A stretch of 51,944 nucleotides of DNA from Nostoc sp. NMS2. GTDB taxonomy: Bacteria; Cyanobacteriota; Cyanobacteriia; Cyanobacteriales; Nostocaceae. Position numbers and translations under genes: made by a program. The stretch's first letter is position 1. The number at the start of each line of letters is the position of its first letter. Below the pieces are notes generated by a model, which ran no database searches, had not been told where the DNA came from, and saw only the letters and a list, made by a program, of their open reading frames with translations. Shown here piece after piece: positions 8,573 through 17,969 of this stretch. The stretch lies in contig NZ_JABXKH010000108.1 in assembly GCF_017115105.1 (NCBI RefSeq), positions 1 through 51,944 of the forward strand, given 5' to 3'.

Positions 8573-10981
8573 TTGATACAAGCAAACTCCAGCCTATCAG
8601 CAACTAACAGAGAAAATCATCCTTCACGAAATTTACTAATTCGATTTATTCTTGGTGGCACTACCCTTATAGTCAGTATTTCTGCCTATTTCAGCTATCA
8701 AGCCACTAGAAATATGATGCTCAAAGATTTGAGACATAGCGCTTTTTTAGAGGTACAGAGAGGGGGTGGTGAAATTGAAGAGTGGTTACATCTTCGCCAA
8801 GCGGAGGTACAAACCCTAGCTAATACTTTAACTGTCCGCTCCTTAAACTGGTCTGTGGCAGAACCCTATTTAAAGTCAGAAGTCAAGCGGATCAATGAAT
8901 TTTTCTTTTTCCAAATAGCTAACCCAGATGGTTCATTTTCCAATACAAAAGTTGGTCGAACAAATAAAAATATTCAGGATCGAGACTACTTTCAAAAAGC
9001 AATCGCGGGAAAGAGCAACATTTCCGATCCCTTCATTAGCCGTTCTACAGGAATTCCTTTAATCGCGATCGCCACTCCAATCTCCTCAAGTTCTGCTAGC
9101 AGCAGTTTACCAATCGGAGTCTTTCAAGGCAATGTGAGAGTCGATCACATTGCAGAGGTTGTCAACTCCCTGCAATACGGCACGAACAGCTATGCTTTTG
9201 CTCTCAATTCTCACGGACAAGCGATCGTGCATCCTAACTCGGCATTGATGTCAACCTTAGAAAAACCTGCACTCAGCCTGCTGAAAATGGGCGATCGCAA
9301 TTTAAATGCGATCGCCCAGCGAATGGTAAACAAACAACAGGGAATTGAGTTAATGGAAATTGACGGCACTAAAAAGTATGTAGCTTATCTGCCGTTGCAA
9401 ACCGCTAATTGGTCTGTAGCTTTGGTGATTCCCCGCCAAAATATCGAATCTCGATTGCAATTCCTCGATTTCATTGCCTTAATTGTCGGTGGATTGACAC
9501 TGACCATGATTACCGTCTTGTGGCAAGTGCAAGCATTTGAACAACGTGAACTGAAAAAATCTAAAGCTGCGGCTGATACAGCCAACCATGCTAAAAGCGA
9601 ATTTTTAGCCAACATGAGTCATGAACTACGAACACCTTTAAATGGCATTCTCGGTTGTGCCCAAATTTTGCTGCGTTCCCCAGCTTTACCTAATAAAGAG
9701 CAATACCACGTCAATATTATTGAACAATGCGGCTCTCATCTGCTGACTTTAATTAATGACATTTTGGATCTCTCCAAAATTGAAGCGAAAAAACTAGAAT
9801 TGCATCTTTATGATGTGCATTTCCCCTCCTTTCTTCAAGGACTTGTCGAAATATCCCACATTCGGGCAAAACAAAAGGGTATTTCGTTTATCTATAAACC
9901 CCCAATCAACTTGCCTACAGGGGTTCATGTTGATGTCAAAAGATTACGTCAGGTGCTATTAAATCTGCTGGGAAATGCCATCAAATTTACAGATGAAGGT
10001 CAGGTTAATTTCAATATTGAAGTAATCGATCAACCTCCCAGTGATGGGCAGACAATGAAACATCGCCTTCGCTTTACTATAGAAGACACAGGAATTGGTA
10101 TAACTCCCGCAGAATTGAGCCAAATTTTCTTACCATTTGAACAAGTAGGTGAGAAAAAGCGCCAAGCTGAAGGCACTGGACTAGGTTTAGCTATTACTCG
10201 GCAGTTAGTACAGATGATGGGTAGCGATATCCATGTTCATAGTCAGATCGGTAAGGGGAGTAGCTTTTCGTTTGAGTTAGAGATACCCGAAGCGACTGAC
10301 TGGGTACAATCTGCGATGACTGCATCAGAGAAACAAATCATTGGCTTTGAGGGTAGTCCCTACACCATCCTGATAGTTGACGATCGCTGGGAGAATCGCA
10401 CAGTGATCACAAACTTACTGCAACCACTGGGTTTTGATGTAGTTGAAGCCAACAACGGTAAAAAAGGTTTAGAAATAGCGATCGCCCTCAAGCCAGACTT
10501 AATCATCACAGATTTGCTGATGCCAGAAATGGATGGGTTTGAATTAATTAAACACCTGCGTCACACTCCAGAAATTCAGGATGTTAAGATTATCGTTTCT
10601 TCCGCTAGTGTCTTTGAAGCCGACCAAAATCGCAGTCTGCAAGCTGGAGGTAACGCCTTCTTGAGCAAACCCATACAAGTAGATGAATTATTGCATCAAC
10701 TAGAACAATATTTAAATTTGTTATGGATTTATAAGCAATCTCAGCCTGAAGGAGAAAAAGCCAAAGAAGCAACTGCTCAATTAACCCCTCCTTCCCCCCA
10801 GGTGTTGCAGGAACTAGTCACCTTAGCCAGTAAAGGTAACTTCAATGCCATTCTCAAGTGGGCGGATCAACTGGAAGAAATAGACACAAACTTCGCACCA
10901 TTTGCTAATGAACTACGGCAACTAGCAAGGCAATTTGATGAAGATTTAATTCTAACTTTTTTAACTAAATATGCGGTGTAA
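8573..10981 (+). CDS. Membrane hybrid histidine kinase with extracytoplasmic Cache-type sensor
   Basis: The 802-residue protein starts with a TTG codon. A first membrane helix (about residues 24-42) is followed by an extracytoplasmic dCache-like domain of about 240 residues; motifs such as DRDYFQKAIAGKSNISDPF are typical of this fold. A second helix lies at about 297-317. Then come HisKA with His350 in FLANMSHELRTPLNG, a HATPase domain (NLLGNAIKF, DTGIGI, GTGLGLAI), and a receiver with phospho-Asp647 in IITDLLMPEMDG. The C-terminal ~90 residues are helical and not a clear HPt domain. The stop is five bases before the next gene, which is a response regulator/kinase, so the two form an operon and probably one phosphorelay. 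The Cache ligand is unknown; amino acids or organic acids are common in this family. Confidence 0.92.
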   Translation: MIQANSSLSATNRENHPSRNLLIRFILGGTTLIVSISAYFSYQATRNMMLKDLRHSAFLEVQRGGGEIEEWLHLRQAEVQTLANTLTVRSLNWSVAEPYLKSEVKRINEFFFFQIANPDGSFSNTKVGRTNKNIQDRDYFQKAIAGKSNISDPFISRSTGIPLIAIATPISSSSASSSLPIGVFQGNVRVDHIAEVVNSLQYGTNSYAFALNSHGQAIVHPNSALMSTLEKPALSLLKMGDRNLNAIAQRMVNKQQGIELMEIDGTKKYVAYLPLQTANWSVALVIPRQNIESRLQFLDFIALIVGGLTLTMITVLWQVQAFEQRELKKSKAAADTANHAKSEFLANMSHELRTPLNGILGCAQILLRSPALPNKEQYHVNIIEQCGSHLLTLINDILDLSKIEAKKLELHLYDVHFPSFLQGLVEISHIRAKQKGISFIYKPPINLPTGVHVDVKRLRQVLLNLLGNAIKFTDEGQVNFNIEVIDQPPSDGQTMKHRLRFTIEDTGIGITPAELSQIFLPFEQVGEKKRQAEGTGLGLAITRQLVQMMGSDIHVHSQIGKGSSFSFELEIPEATDWVQSAMTASEKQIIGFEGSPYTILIVDDRWENRTVITNLLQPLGFDVVEANNGKKGLEIAIALKPDLIITDLLMPEMDGFELIKHLRHTPEIQDVKIIVSSASVFEADQNRSLQAGGNAFLSKPIQVDELLHQLEQYLNLLWIYKQSQPEGEKAKEATAQLTPPSPQVLQELVTLASKGNFNAILKWADQLEEIDTNFAPFANELRQLARQFDEDLILTFLTKYAV

Positions 10982-10986
10982 ACAGT

Positions 10987-12282
10987 ATGAAAACTATTAT
11001 TGAAAACCAAAATAATTCTATCAATTATGCTCCTTGTAGGGGAATTATTTTAGTCGTTGACGATAACCCTGCCAATTTACAAGTTTTATCCAGCTTTCTG
11101 GATCAGTCTAGCTTTGAAGTTTGGGCAGCCCGTAGTGGAGAGAAAGCCCTTCAGCGATTAGAAAATGATGATTTACCTGATTTAATCTTGCTGGATGTAA
11201 TGATGCCCGGTATAGATGGTTTTGAAACCTGTAAACAGCTAAAAAGCAATCCTCGTGTCCAAGATATTCCAGTCATTTTTATGACAGCCCTTTCAGAAAC
11301 TGCTGATAAAGTCAAAGGTTTGCAATTGGGAGCCGTAGACTACATTACTAAACCTTTTCAGCAGGAAGAAGTCTTAGTGCGGATTGAAAATCACCTCAAG
11401 CTGAGAAATTTGACGAAAACCTTGATTGCTAAAAACGCCGAATTACAACAGACTCAAACTCAACTGATTCAAGCAGAAAAGGTAGCAGCTTTAGGTCAAC
11501 TAACAGCAGGAATTGCTCATGAAGTTAATAATCCCATCAATTTTATAGCTGGCAACTTAAATTTTGTTGACAAGTATGTACAAGAGGTAGTTAGTTTATT
11601 GCATCTCTATCAAAAATATCTACCAGAACCACCAGATGAAATTAAAAGCGCAATTCAAAAAAGCGATCTCAACTTTTTGTTAGATGATTTATCTAAAATT
11701 ATTCAATCCATGCAAGTTGGCACAAACCGCGTTACAGAAATTGTGTCATATTTAAACAACTTCTCGCGTCACAGAGAAGCTGGTAAAAAACTATCTAACT
11801 TGCATGAGGGGTTAGAAAGTACATTACTTATTCTGGGACATCGGTTTAAGCGAAATGCTCATCACCCAGCCATCAAATTAGTTAAAGAATATGGAGATTT
11901 GCCACTCATTGAGTGTTTTCCCGGCGAAATTAATCAGGTTTTTATGAATTTAATCTGTAATGCAATCGATGCAATTGAAGAAACAAATAAAAATCAAGAT
12001 ATTGATACAATTTATCGTAATCCTGGGGTGATTAAAATTAAAACTGAGGCAATTGGAGAGCAAGTTATTTTAAGAGTTGCCGACAATGGTTCAGGTATAA
12101 ACAATGCAGATAAAACAAAAATATTTGATGCTTTTTACACAACAAAACCTGTCGGTAAAGGAACAGGTCTTGGTCTATCTATTGCTTACCAAATTGTGGT
12201 TAATAACCATCATGGCAAGCTCACATACGATTCCAAGCCAGGTGAAGGTATGGAATTTATAATTGAACTACCCATCCGATAA
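10987..12282 (+). CDS. Response regulator-histidine kinase fusion
   Basis: An N-terminal receiver domain (about 18-135) has the acidic pair VVDDN, phospho-Asp70 in LLDVMMPGIDG, and the conserved TK near residue 121. A coiled coil follows. A C-terminal kinase module has His178 in GIAHEVNNPINF and a HATPase domain ending in GKGTGLGLSIAYQIV. The AHEVNNP type of H-box marks a subgroup of kinases common in cyanobacteria. There are no membrane segments. It lies five bases after the Cache-domain hybrid kinase, so co-expression is likely. A plausible reading is that its receiver takes phosphate from that kinase and tunes its own kinase activity. There is no DNA-binding output, so a further partner is needed. 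Confidence 0.92.
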   Translation: MKTIIENQNNSINYAPCRGIILVVDDNPANLQVLSSFLDQSSFEVWAARSGEKALQRLENDDLPDLILLDVMMPGIDGFETCKQLKSNPRVQDIPVIFMTALSETADKVKGLQLGAVDYITKPFQQEEVLVRIENHLKLRNLTKTLIAKNAELQQTQTQLIQAEKVAALGQLTAGIAHEVNNPINFIAGNLNFVDKYVQEVVSLLHLYQKYLPEPPDEIKSAIQKSDLNFLLDDLSKIIQSMQVGTNRVTEIVSYLNNFSRHREAGKKLSNLHEGLESTLLILGHRFKRNAHHPAIKLVKEYGDLPLIECFPGEINQVFMNLICNAIDAIEETNKNQDIDTIYRNPGVIKIKTEAIGEQVILRVADNGSGINNADKTKIFDAFYTTKPVGKGTGLGLSIAYQIVVNNHHGKLTYDSKPGEGMEFIIELPIR

Positions 12283-12372
12283 ATGAGAATTATAAACTAA
12301 ATAAAAGCAACCATCACTTCTTTATGTAAAAATCCAGTTCAGTTAAGGATTGTTGTTAATGATTTTAGACCT

Positions 12373-12432
12373 GTAGAGATGCGTTAGCGTAGCGGAGCGT
12401 TAGGATAGCCCAGTACAATTTCGCATCTCTAC
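12373..12432. terminator. Inverted repeat between convergent genes
   Basis: GTAGAGATGCG at 12373-12383 pairs perfectly with CGCATCTCTAC at 12422-12432. The loop contains the dispersed-repeat-like GTTAGCGTAGCGGAGCGTTA. It lies between a plus-strand and a minus-strand gene. It may terminate both, or be a nested repeat insertion, or both. Confidence 0.5.
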
Positions 12433-12480
12433 TTAAAATTTCTCTATGTAACAAATACATTTATCTAAAAATTGCTGTAA

Positions 12481-14244
12481 CTATCGAATATTCACTTCTT
12501 GCAAATAATTTACTTCCTGAAGATATTCAATCTTATTGGCTGAATTTTTAGAGACAAATGAATTTGTTCTTTTTGCGTAAGCTATCTTTTGATTGCCAAC
12601 CTGCACGCGCTGCTTTTGAGTATACTCATTCAATTTCACTTGAGCTTGAGCATAAACTAGAGCATCTTGGGGAATATTTCGGAGAAATTTCAGAGCCAGT
12701 TCAAAATCACCAATAGATGCTTTTTTGTAAGCGTTCTGTAAAAAGTAAGCTGCTCTGATTTGGCGCTTTCGATTGTACTCAGCCAGCTTTTCTTGAACTA
12801 AAGCCCCCGCACGACTTTCTTTAGGAATTTGTCGCAGATATTGTAATGCAGTAGAAAAATCTCTGATCTCGGCACTTTCGTAAGCTTTTGCTAATAAATC
12901 TTGTGTCTGTGCTTCAATGTTAACGTATGCTTGCTGAACTAGTTTATCTGTTTTAGATTGCCAATATGAAATATTTGGAATTTGAGAAACAGCATCAAGA
13001 ACATCTGACCACCGGCTCTCATTAAAAGCTATTTGAGCTATTTGGTATTTCTGTGCAGCAACTTGCCATTGCTCTTGCCATTCTTCAATTGTGGCTTGTG
13101 CTTCTGGATAAACATTGCTGTGAGAGGGAATTGATTTAGCAAGTGCGATCGCTTCTTGTAAATCCCCAGCTTGATATTCTTGTGTGGCTTTAGATAAAGT
13201 TTCTGTTTCTGAGTATGCAGGGGCAGTATTAATTAAAGAATAGACACCAAATCCCATCAATAAAGAATTAGCTGCCAGTCCGACTTTCATTCCTGTGAAT
13301 AACGGAGATAATTTGTCAGATGTAGAATTATCATCTTCAATCGCCGTTTCTAGAAGAAATTGATCGTCTGCTTCTAATATTTCTGATGGCTGATCCCATG
13401 TTATTTGTTTGAGTACCCGTAACACCTCACTCGCAGACTGGAAGCGATTTTGAGAATCGTAGCGGATCATTTGGCTGAGAACAGCAGCTAGATAATCGTT
13501 AACTGGCGTGTTTTGAGAACGCCAAAAAATCTCATTAGTATGAGGATCAATTTTTAATTGTAGTGGTTCTAATCCAGTTAAAGCCTGGATAGCAATCATC
13601 CCCAAAGCATAAATATCACTGTTGGGTTGTGTTTGACCAATAAATTGCTCTGGTGGTATATATCCCAATGAGGTGACGGGAATTCGATAAATCGGCAATT
13701 CCGCACCTATACCAAAATCGATAGACTGGATTGAGCCAAAGTCAATCAAAACTAATTTGCGTAGGGCATCGCTATTACGTCTAATCAAGTTTTCCGGTTT
13801 GATGTCACAATGGATCACGCCTTGAGAGTGAACAAATTCTAGAATACTTAAGACATCTATCAGGAATTCTACAACTTCCCTTTCACTCCACAGACACCCC
13901 CACTGTTGAGCAATGGGCAATTCCGCAGTCAGCGTATGTCCTTCAATTAGCTCTTGCACTAAATAAAACTGGTTGTTTTCTTCAAAGCAGGCGATAAATT
14001 CAGGAATTTGTTGATGGGTTCCCAGAAGCTTAAGGGTTTCAGTTTCAGTTAGAAACAGTAACCTCAGCATCTCCAAGTAGCCGCATTCGGAACTGCTAAC
14101 TTTAATTTGCTTAACAACGCATTTGGGATTATGTGGAAAATCTACGTCTACAGCTATATATGTTTGTCCAAACACCCCTGCACCCAGGGTTTGGACAATT
14201 TGGTAACGCCCTTGTAGTAATTTACCGATTATGTGGTTGGTCAT
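12481..14244 (-). CDS. Ser/Thr protein kinase with helical repeat C-terminus
   Basis: The 587-residue protein has an N-terminal Hanks-type kinase domain: glycine loop LGAGVFGQTY (20-29), Lys45 in CVVKQIK, catalytic loop HCDIKPEN (145-152, with Cys in place of Arg) and DFG at 168-170. The HCD change places it with kinases that lack the RD arginine and may not need activation-loop phosphorylation. A hydrophobic stretch at about 313-335 is a likely membrane helix. The C-terminal ~250 residues form alpha-helical repeats with recurring YxxAxxxxDFxxALxxLxxIP motifs, TPR-like. The gene converges with the response regulator-kinase gene and has no close partner on its own strand. The substrate is unknown. 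Confidence 0.9.
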   Translation of the reverse strand: MTNHIIGKLLQGRYQIVQTLGAGVFGQTYIAVDVDFPHNPKCVVKQIKVSSSECGYLEMLRLLFLTETETLKLLGTHQQIPEFIACFEENNQFYLVQELIEGHTLTAELPIAQQWGCLWSEREVVEFLIDVLSILEFVHSQGVIHCDIKPENLIRRNSDALRKLVLIDFGSIQSIDFGIGAELPIYRIPVTSLGYIPPEQFIGQTQPNSDIYALGMIAIQALTGLEPLQLKIDPHTNEIFWRSQNTPVNDYLAAVLSQMIRYDSQNRFQSASEVLRVLKQITWDQPSEILEADDQFLLETAIEDDNSTSDKLSPLFTGMKVGLAANSLLMGFGVYSLINTAPAYSETETLSKATQEYQAGDLQEAIALAKSIPSHSNVYPEAQATIEEWQEQWQVAAQKYQIAQIAFNESRWSDVLDAVSQIPNISYWQSKTDKLVQQAYVNIEAQTQDLLAKAYESAEIRDFSTALQYLRQIPKESRAGALVQEKLAEYNRKRQIRAAYFLQNAYKKASIGDFELALKFLRNIPQDALVYAQAQVKLNEYTQKQRVQVGNQKIAYAKRTNSFVSKNSANKIEYLQEVNYLQEVNIR

Positions 14245-14862
14245 GACCTGGTTACTCAGTAAGTTCTTTTATTTAGTTTTTCTGACATTTCCTTCTGTTT
14301 CCGGAATACTTGAAAAATACATATTTTGAACCTTAATTACTGAAATGCAAAATGGATTTATTTCAGTACTTTTACTTAAATATTTTGAAAAAATAAGCAA
14401 CAGTATTTCTAATTTATTTAAGAATAGAACTGACGCAAAAGATAGCTGAAACCATTATTTTTATCTAGTGGTAATTCATAAATTACCAGTAAGTTATAAA
14501 GATTATGTAAAACTTGCATAAATTTTATGTATTTATCATTGCAAAACTACAACTTTTTTAACTATTATATGGTCGTAACTACTGTTACATCTAATACAAA
14601 GCTAATAATGTCAATAGAATGCTAGCCCAGTACTTAGTTTTTCACTACTAGTCTGTAAACGAAAAAATGAAGAGTATGGGTTGTTGGTAGTTGGCGCTTT
14701 AGCGCTAAAACATCAACTATCAACCTATAAAATCAAATACCAACCTATCAAATCAAATCTGACAAAGTACTATAGCAACGACGTTTTTTACCAAGCAGTG
14801 ATTGGATAAAGAATAGATTTGTGAGTTTCAGCTAAACAGGTTCTGACTTAAAGAGATATTCA
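14245..14862. other. Long AT-rich spacer with imperfect inverted repeat
   Basis: A 618-base region separates the divergent kinase and PEP-CTERM genes. It is AT-rich with no convincing gene. An imperfect hairpin pairs GTTGGTAGTTGGCG (14683-14696) with CATCAACTATCAAC (14711-14724) around GCGCTTTAGCGC. It is followed by two near-identical direct units, CAACCTATAAAATCAAATA and CAACCTATCAAATCAAATC. Both promoters should lie in this region but could not be assigned. Confidence 0.45.
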
Positions 14863-15570
14863 ATGAAAAGGTTTTATAAATTAGCAATTGTGTCTGCTAT
14901 TGTTGGGTTAGAATTAGGAACGCTTAATACAGCCCAAGCAACAACTTTTACTGAGACTGCATCAGATCAAGGTTGGTGGGCTGCTGAAGGTGGAGTGAAT
15001 GGCGGTAATTCTAACGATAATACCAACTACATAACTGGAAGTATACGCATAACAGATTTACGTAACTTTTTTAAATTCGATCTTGGTAATCTAGTAGGAG
15101 TCACTTCAGCAACCTTGCAAATTCAACGATTTTTGGGTTCAGGCAATCCAACAGAGACTCTAGGTTTTTTTGATGTTTCAACACCTGCTAATGTGTTGAG
15201 TCAGAAAAAGAATAGCCCTAATAACACTATTTATAATGATTTAGGCAGTGGTAAAAACTATGGAACTTTTAACGTTACTACTTCTGGCGATCCAAACGAA
15301 ATCCTGAGTTTTGCTCTCAACTCCAACGCCATTGCAGATATTAACGCCAGAAGCGGGAATTTTTTCTCAATTGGAGGTGCGCTTCTAGGGGATCTTAATG
15401 AGGAATATCTTTTTTCTGAGAGTGGTAGTCAAGGGTTTGCTAAACTTGTGGTCGATACCAATTCAACCCCTGTTCCAGAACCTAGCGCCCTTGGCGGGAT
15501 AGTGGTTGTTAGTGTTGGAGGCTGGTGGCTAAAGCGCAAGCGAAAAGCGTCTCTAAGGAACAAGAATTAA
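14863..15570 (+). CDS. PEP-CTERM sorted secreted protein
   Basis: The 235-residue protein begins with a signal peptide: KRFYK, then a hydrophobic core, with likely cleavage after AQA near residue 26. It ends with a PEP-CTERM signal: PVPEPSALGG at about 206-215, a hydrophobic helix, then KRKRK. That arrangement directs exosortase-dependent sorting in bacteria that make extracellular polysaccharide. The mature region is Asn/Gly/Ser/Thr-rich and beta-strand-like, resembling DNRLRE-type or adhesin-like domains (a weak resemblance only). A surface or sheath role is inferred. It is a single gene preceded by a long spacer and followed by a dispersed repeat. Confidence 0.85.
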   Translation: MKRFYKLAIVSAIVGLELGTLNTAQATTFTETASDQGWWAAEGGVNGGNSNDNTNYITGSIRITDLRNFFKFDLGNLVGVTSATLQIQRFLGSGNPTETLGFFDVSTPANVLSQKKNSPNNTIYNDLGSGKNYGTFNVTTSGDPNEILSFALNSNAIADINARSGNFFSIGGALLGDLNEEYLFSESGSQGFAKLVVDTNSTPVPEPSALGGIVVVSVGGWWLKRKRKASLRNKN

Positions 15571-15656
15571 ATGACAAATGTGCAATTACCTTAACCCCTC
15601 ACTGATGAGTCGGCACTAATATTTTAAGGTAAAGAAATTTAAATGTAGAGGAGCTA

Positions 15657-15775
15657 GTACGTTGCGGAGGTTCCCGACGCTCGATGACTCGCTCATAGCG
15701 TTGCTATGCCGAAGGCTTTACGCTGCGCTATCCGTTGTAGCAACTGGCGTTGTGTTGTCGCCAAGCGCCGCCACC
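15657..15775. repeat. GC-rich small dispersed repeat cluster
   Basis: A 110-base GC-rich island in AT-rich surroundings lies between converging genes. It has interrupted palindromic units such as GCGTTGCTATGCCGAAGGC and GGCGTTGTGTTGTCGCCAAG. The piece TATGCCGAAGGCTTTACG is close to TATGCCGCAGGCTTTACG in the repeat at 8257-8371. A short open frame crosses it but has no family features. Confidence 0.6.
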
Positions 15776-15856
15776 GTTAAGAATTCAAGGTGCGTTAGCT
15801 TACTACATTTAAATTTATTTATATACATTGAATTTTTCTCGCCCACTTACTTATAA

Positions 15857-17416
15857 TTAGCGAGGTTCTTCTCTGCTCTCTTCTTCCTGCATCGCCTCAC
15901 TTTTATCTGTCAACGGCTTCACCACCCGCGCGATCGCTTCTTGAATAAAAGCTTTAATAAATTCATCCCGGCGATTAATTTGAAACTGTTTCTGCACAAC
16001 TTCCGTCATTCCACCATCACCCCAGTCTTGATCGTGACGAAAATATTCAATAAAACTTTTACCAGCAATTCGCGTTAAATAAGCTGCTGTCACACCTTGA
16101 ATCGCTCTACCAATCAGAAAGGTAGCAACATTGAGTTGCAACGCTGTAGATAATAGTTGAATTGCTCCCTTGACAATGCCCAAACTAGCAATAGTTTTCG
16201 CTAAAGAAAGGGCTAACTCTCGTCCCCGTTCCATATTCAATTCACAGCCGTAGACTCTGCCAATTTCTACAACCATTTGAGCATTAACAGCTGCTGTCGC
16301 TAATAAATCTACTACTGGTATCGGCGTGACTGATACCACACCAGCACCAATCCACTGAAACCGTTCTACGATTTTGTCAGCTTGACGGCGACGCTGACTA
16401 TCGATGAGTTTTCGCGCCTCGTCTCCCAATCGCAGAGATTGCAAAAGAATGTTATCCGCCACCAAATCTTCACCTTCGGCGCGTAAAACAGCAGCCGTGC
16501 GTCGCAGTAAAGGGACAATATCGGGTTCCGGCTGGTAGGTTTCGCCAGTTTCTAGTTGTGCAGATTGGGGATTAGCTGCGATCGCTACCACATCATTAGT
16601 AGCAATAAATCCCCGGACTCGTTGACGCAACCTAGCGAGGATGGATTCTTTATCTTCATCTGTATATAAATCAGTTTTGTTAAGCACTAAAAGCGATCGC
16701 TTACCAATTTCTGCTAATCCCCGCAACGGCTCATATTCTGAGCGTCGTAAGTCATTATCTACCACAAATAATAATAAATCTGCTTCTGTTGCCAGTTCTC
16801 GCGCCATTTGTTCGCGTTCTGTTCCCGCCACACCCGCTTCTAAAATCCCTGGCGTATCTGTAATTAAAATCTTCCGTTCTAATCCCTTCAACCGCAGACA
16901 ATAGGTTTCTCCAACCTGGGTTGTACCCATCGGTGCATCCACTTGACCCACCATGCGTCCCATAATTGCATTCACTAGGGAAGTTTTGCCAGCACTCCCC
17001 GTACCAAATACCACTACTTGGAGTTCACCCCGTGCTAAGTTCGCTTCAATCTCCCGCGATCGACTTAATAAAGCTTGACGTGCTACTTCATCTTGAATTT
17101 GCCCTACCTGTTGGCGCACAGCTTGGAGAGTTGTAGAAGCAGCGTCAGATTTAGCAGCAGGAATTTGGGCCGCAGTTACTCGCTTAGGGTTGCGGCGCGA
17201 TCGCTTTTCCCCAGCTTGAATTACCAATACATAATAGACAAAAGCCGCAACCAAGGCTCCTATGAGGACAATTAGCAGCAACAGCAGCAAATTGCCAAGC
17301 AACGGCGAATAGGACAATTGCCAATAGAGGCGCGATAGGGAATCAATTAGCCATAGGGCTAGCCCCAAAATGACGATCAGACCAACAATTAGCGTTACTA
17401 TGCGCGACAGAGGCAT
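15857..17416 (-). CDS. Membrane GTPase with DUF697 domain
   Basis: The 519-residue protein has two hydrophobic helices at the N-terminus (about 5-25 and 40-67), a basic linker, then a GTPase domain: G1 GTGSAGKTS (138-146), G3 DTPG (187-190) and G4 NKTD (about 246-249). The C-terminal part, about 330-480, is a YcjF/DUF697-type region with hydrophobic segments, and the tail is acidic. All four GTPase motifs look intact. It should be an inner- or thylakoid-membrane GTPase of unknown role. The gene is divergent from the histidine kinase at 17970 across a 553-base spacer. Compared with the GTPase at 153-1478, the P-loops and C-termini are related but the N-terminal anchors differ. Confidence 0.88.
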   Translation of the reverse strand: MPLSRIVTLIVGLIVILGLALWLIDSLSRLYWQLSYSPLLGNLLLLLLIVLIGALVAAFVYYVLVIQAGEKRSRRNPKRVTAAQIPAAKSDAASTTLQAVRQQVGQIQDEVARQALLSRSREIEANLARGELQVVVFGTGSAGKTSLVNAIMGRMVGQVDAPMGTTQVGETYCLRLKGLERKILITDTPGILEAGVAGTEREQMARELATEADLLLFVVDNDLRRSEYEPLRGLAEIGKRSLLVLNKTDLYTDEDKESILARLRQRVRGFIATNDVVAIAANPQSAQLETGETYQPEPDIVPLLRRTAAVLRAEGEDLVADNILLQSLRLGDEARKLIDSQRRRQADKIVERFQWIGAGVVSVTPIPVVDLLATAAVNAQMVVEIGRVYGCELNMERGRELALSLAKTIASLGIVKGAIQLLSTALQLNVATFLIGRAIQGVTAAYLTRIAGKSFIEYFRHDQDWGDGGMTEVVQKQFQINRRDEFIKAFIQEAIARVVKPLTDKSEAMQEEESREEPR

Positions 17417-17433
17417 GGTTGGGAAAGATTAGT

Positions 17434-17708
17434 GGGTATTTAGTAGGCAGATGCTTCTGATCTTAATAGTTTCAGTATTTTTTACCAGAGTAGTAAGCAA
17501 ATCAAAAGTTAAAAGTCTCTCTAAATCCCGATCGCAGCCCCCTCATCTCTTTGTCAATTATCGCGCAGCTGGAACTTCTACCCCAACTGTATCAGCGATA
17601 CAGATGTAGACTCCCACTATTTGTATTAAATATTTCTTTTAATGGAATGACTGGGTATTTAGGTAGATACTTCTAATCTTCATAGTTTCAGTATTTTTGA
17701 CCAGGGTA
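17434..17708. repeat. Diverged ~57-bp direct duplication in spacer
   Basis: Two related segments, 17434-17492 and 17653-17708, both run from GGGTATTTAG through ATAGTTTCAGTATTTTT to ACCAG. The first copy begins just upstream of the GTPase start. The remaining spacer to 17969 is AT-rich. A short minus-strand open frame at 17639-17836 overlaps the second copy and shows no protein features, so it is not called. Confidence 0.5.
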
Positions 17709-17969
17709 TAAAAAACAAATTTTGATAAACTAAGAGCGCAATTTGTATCAAATTTGCTTTCATTCTCCGCGTTCTCGCTTCCTAAGAAGGCTAGACTCGT
17801 TGTTTTTGAGGAAAACCCGCCTACAAAAAAATTCAACAGTGAGTTAAGTAGGTTGGCATAATAAAACCAAACTATGTAAAGAAAGATAAATTAGGGCTAA
17901 AACCCTGTTGCATCTTGCCTTTTGCCACTTGCTGGATTCCAAAAATTTTGACGGCGACCTACTTATACC

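Noticed and set aside
17639..17836. 65-codon minus-strand frame in the GTPase/kinase spacer
   Set aside because: It overlaps a duplicated non-coding segment and has no protein-like features.
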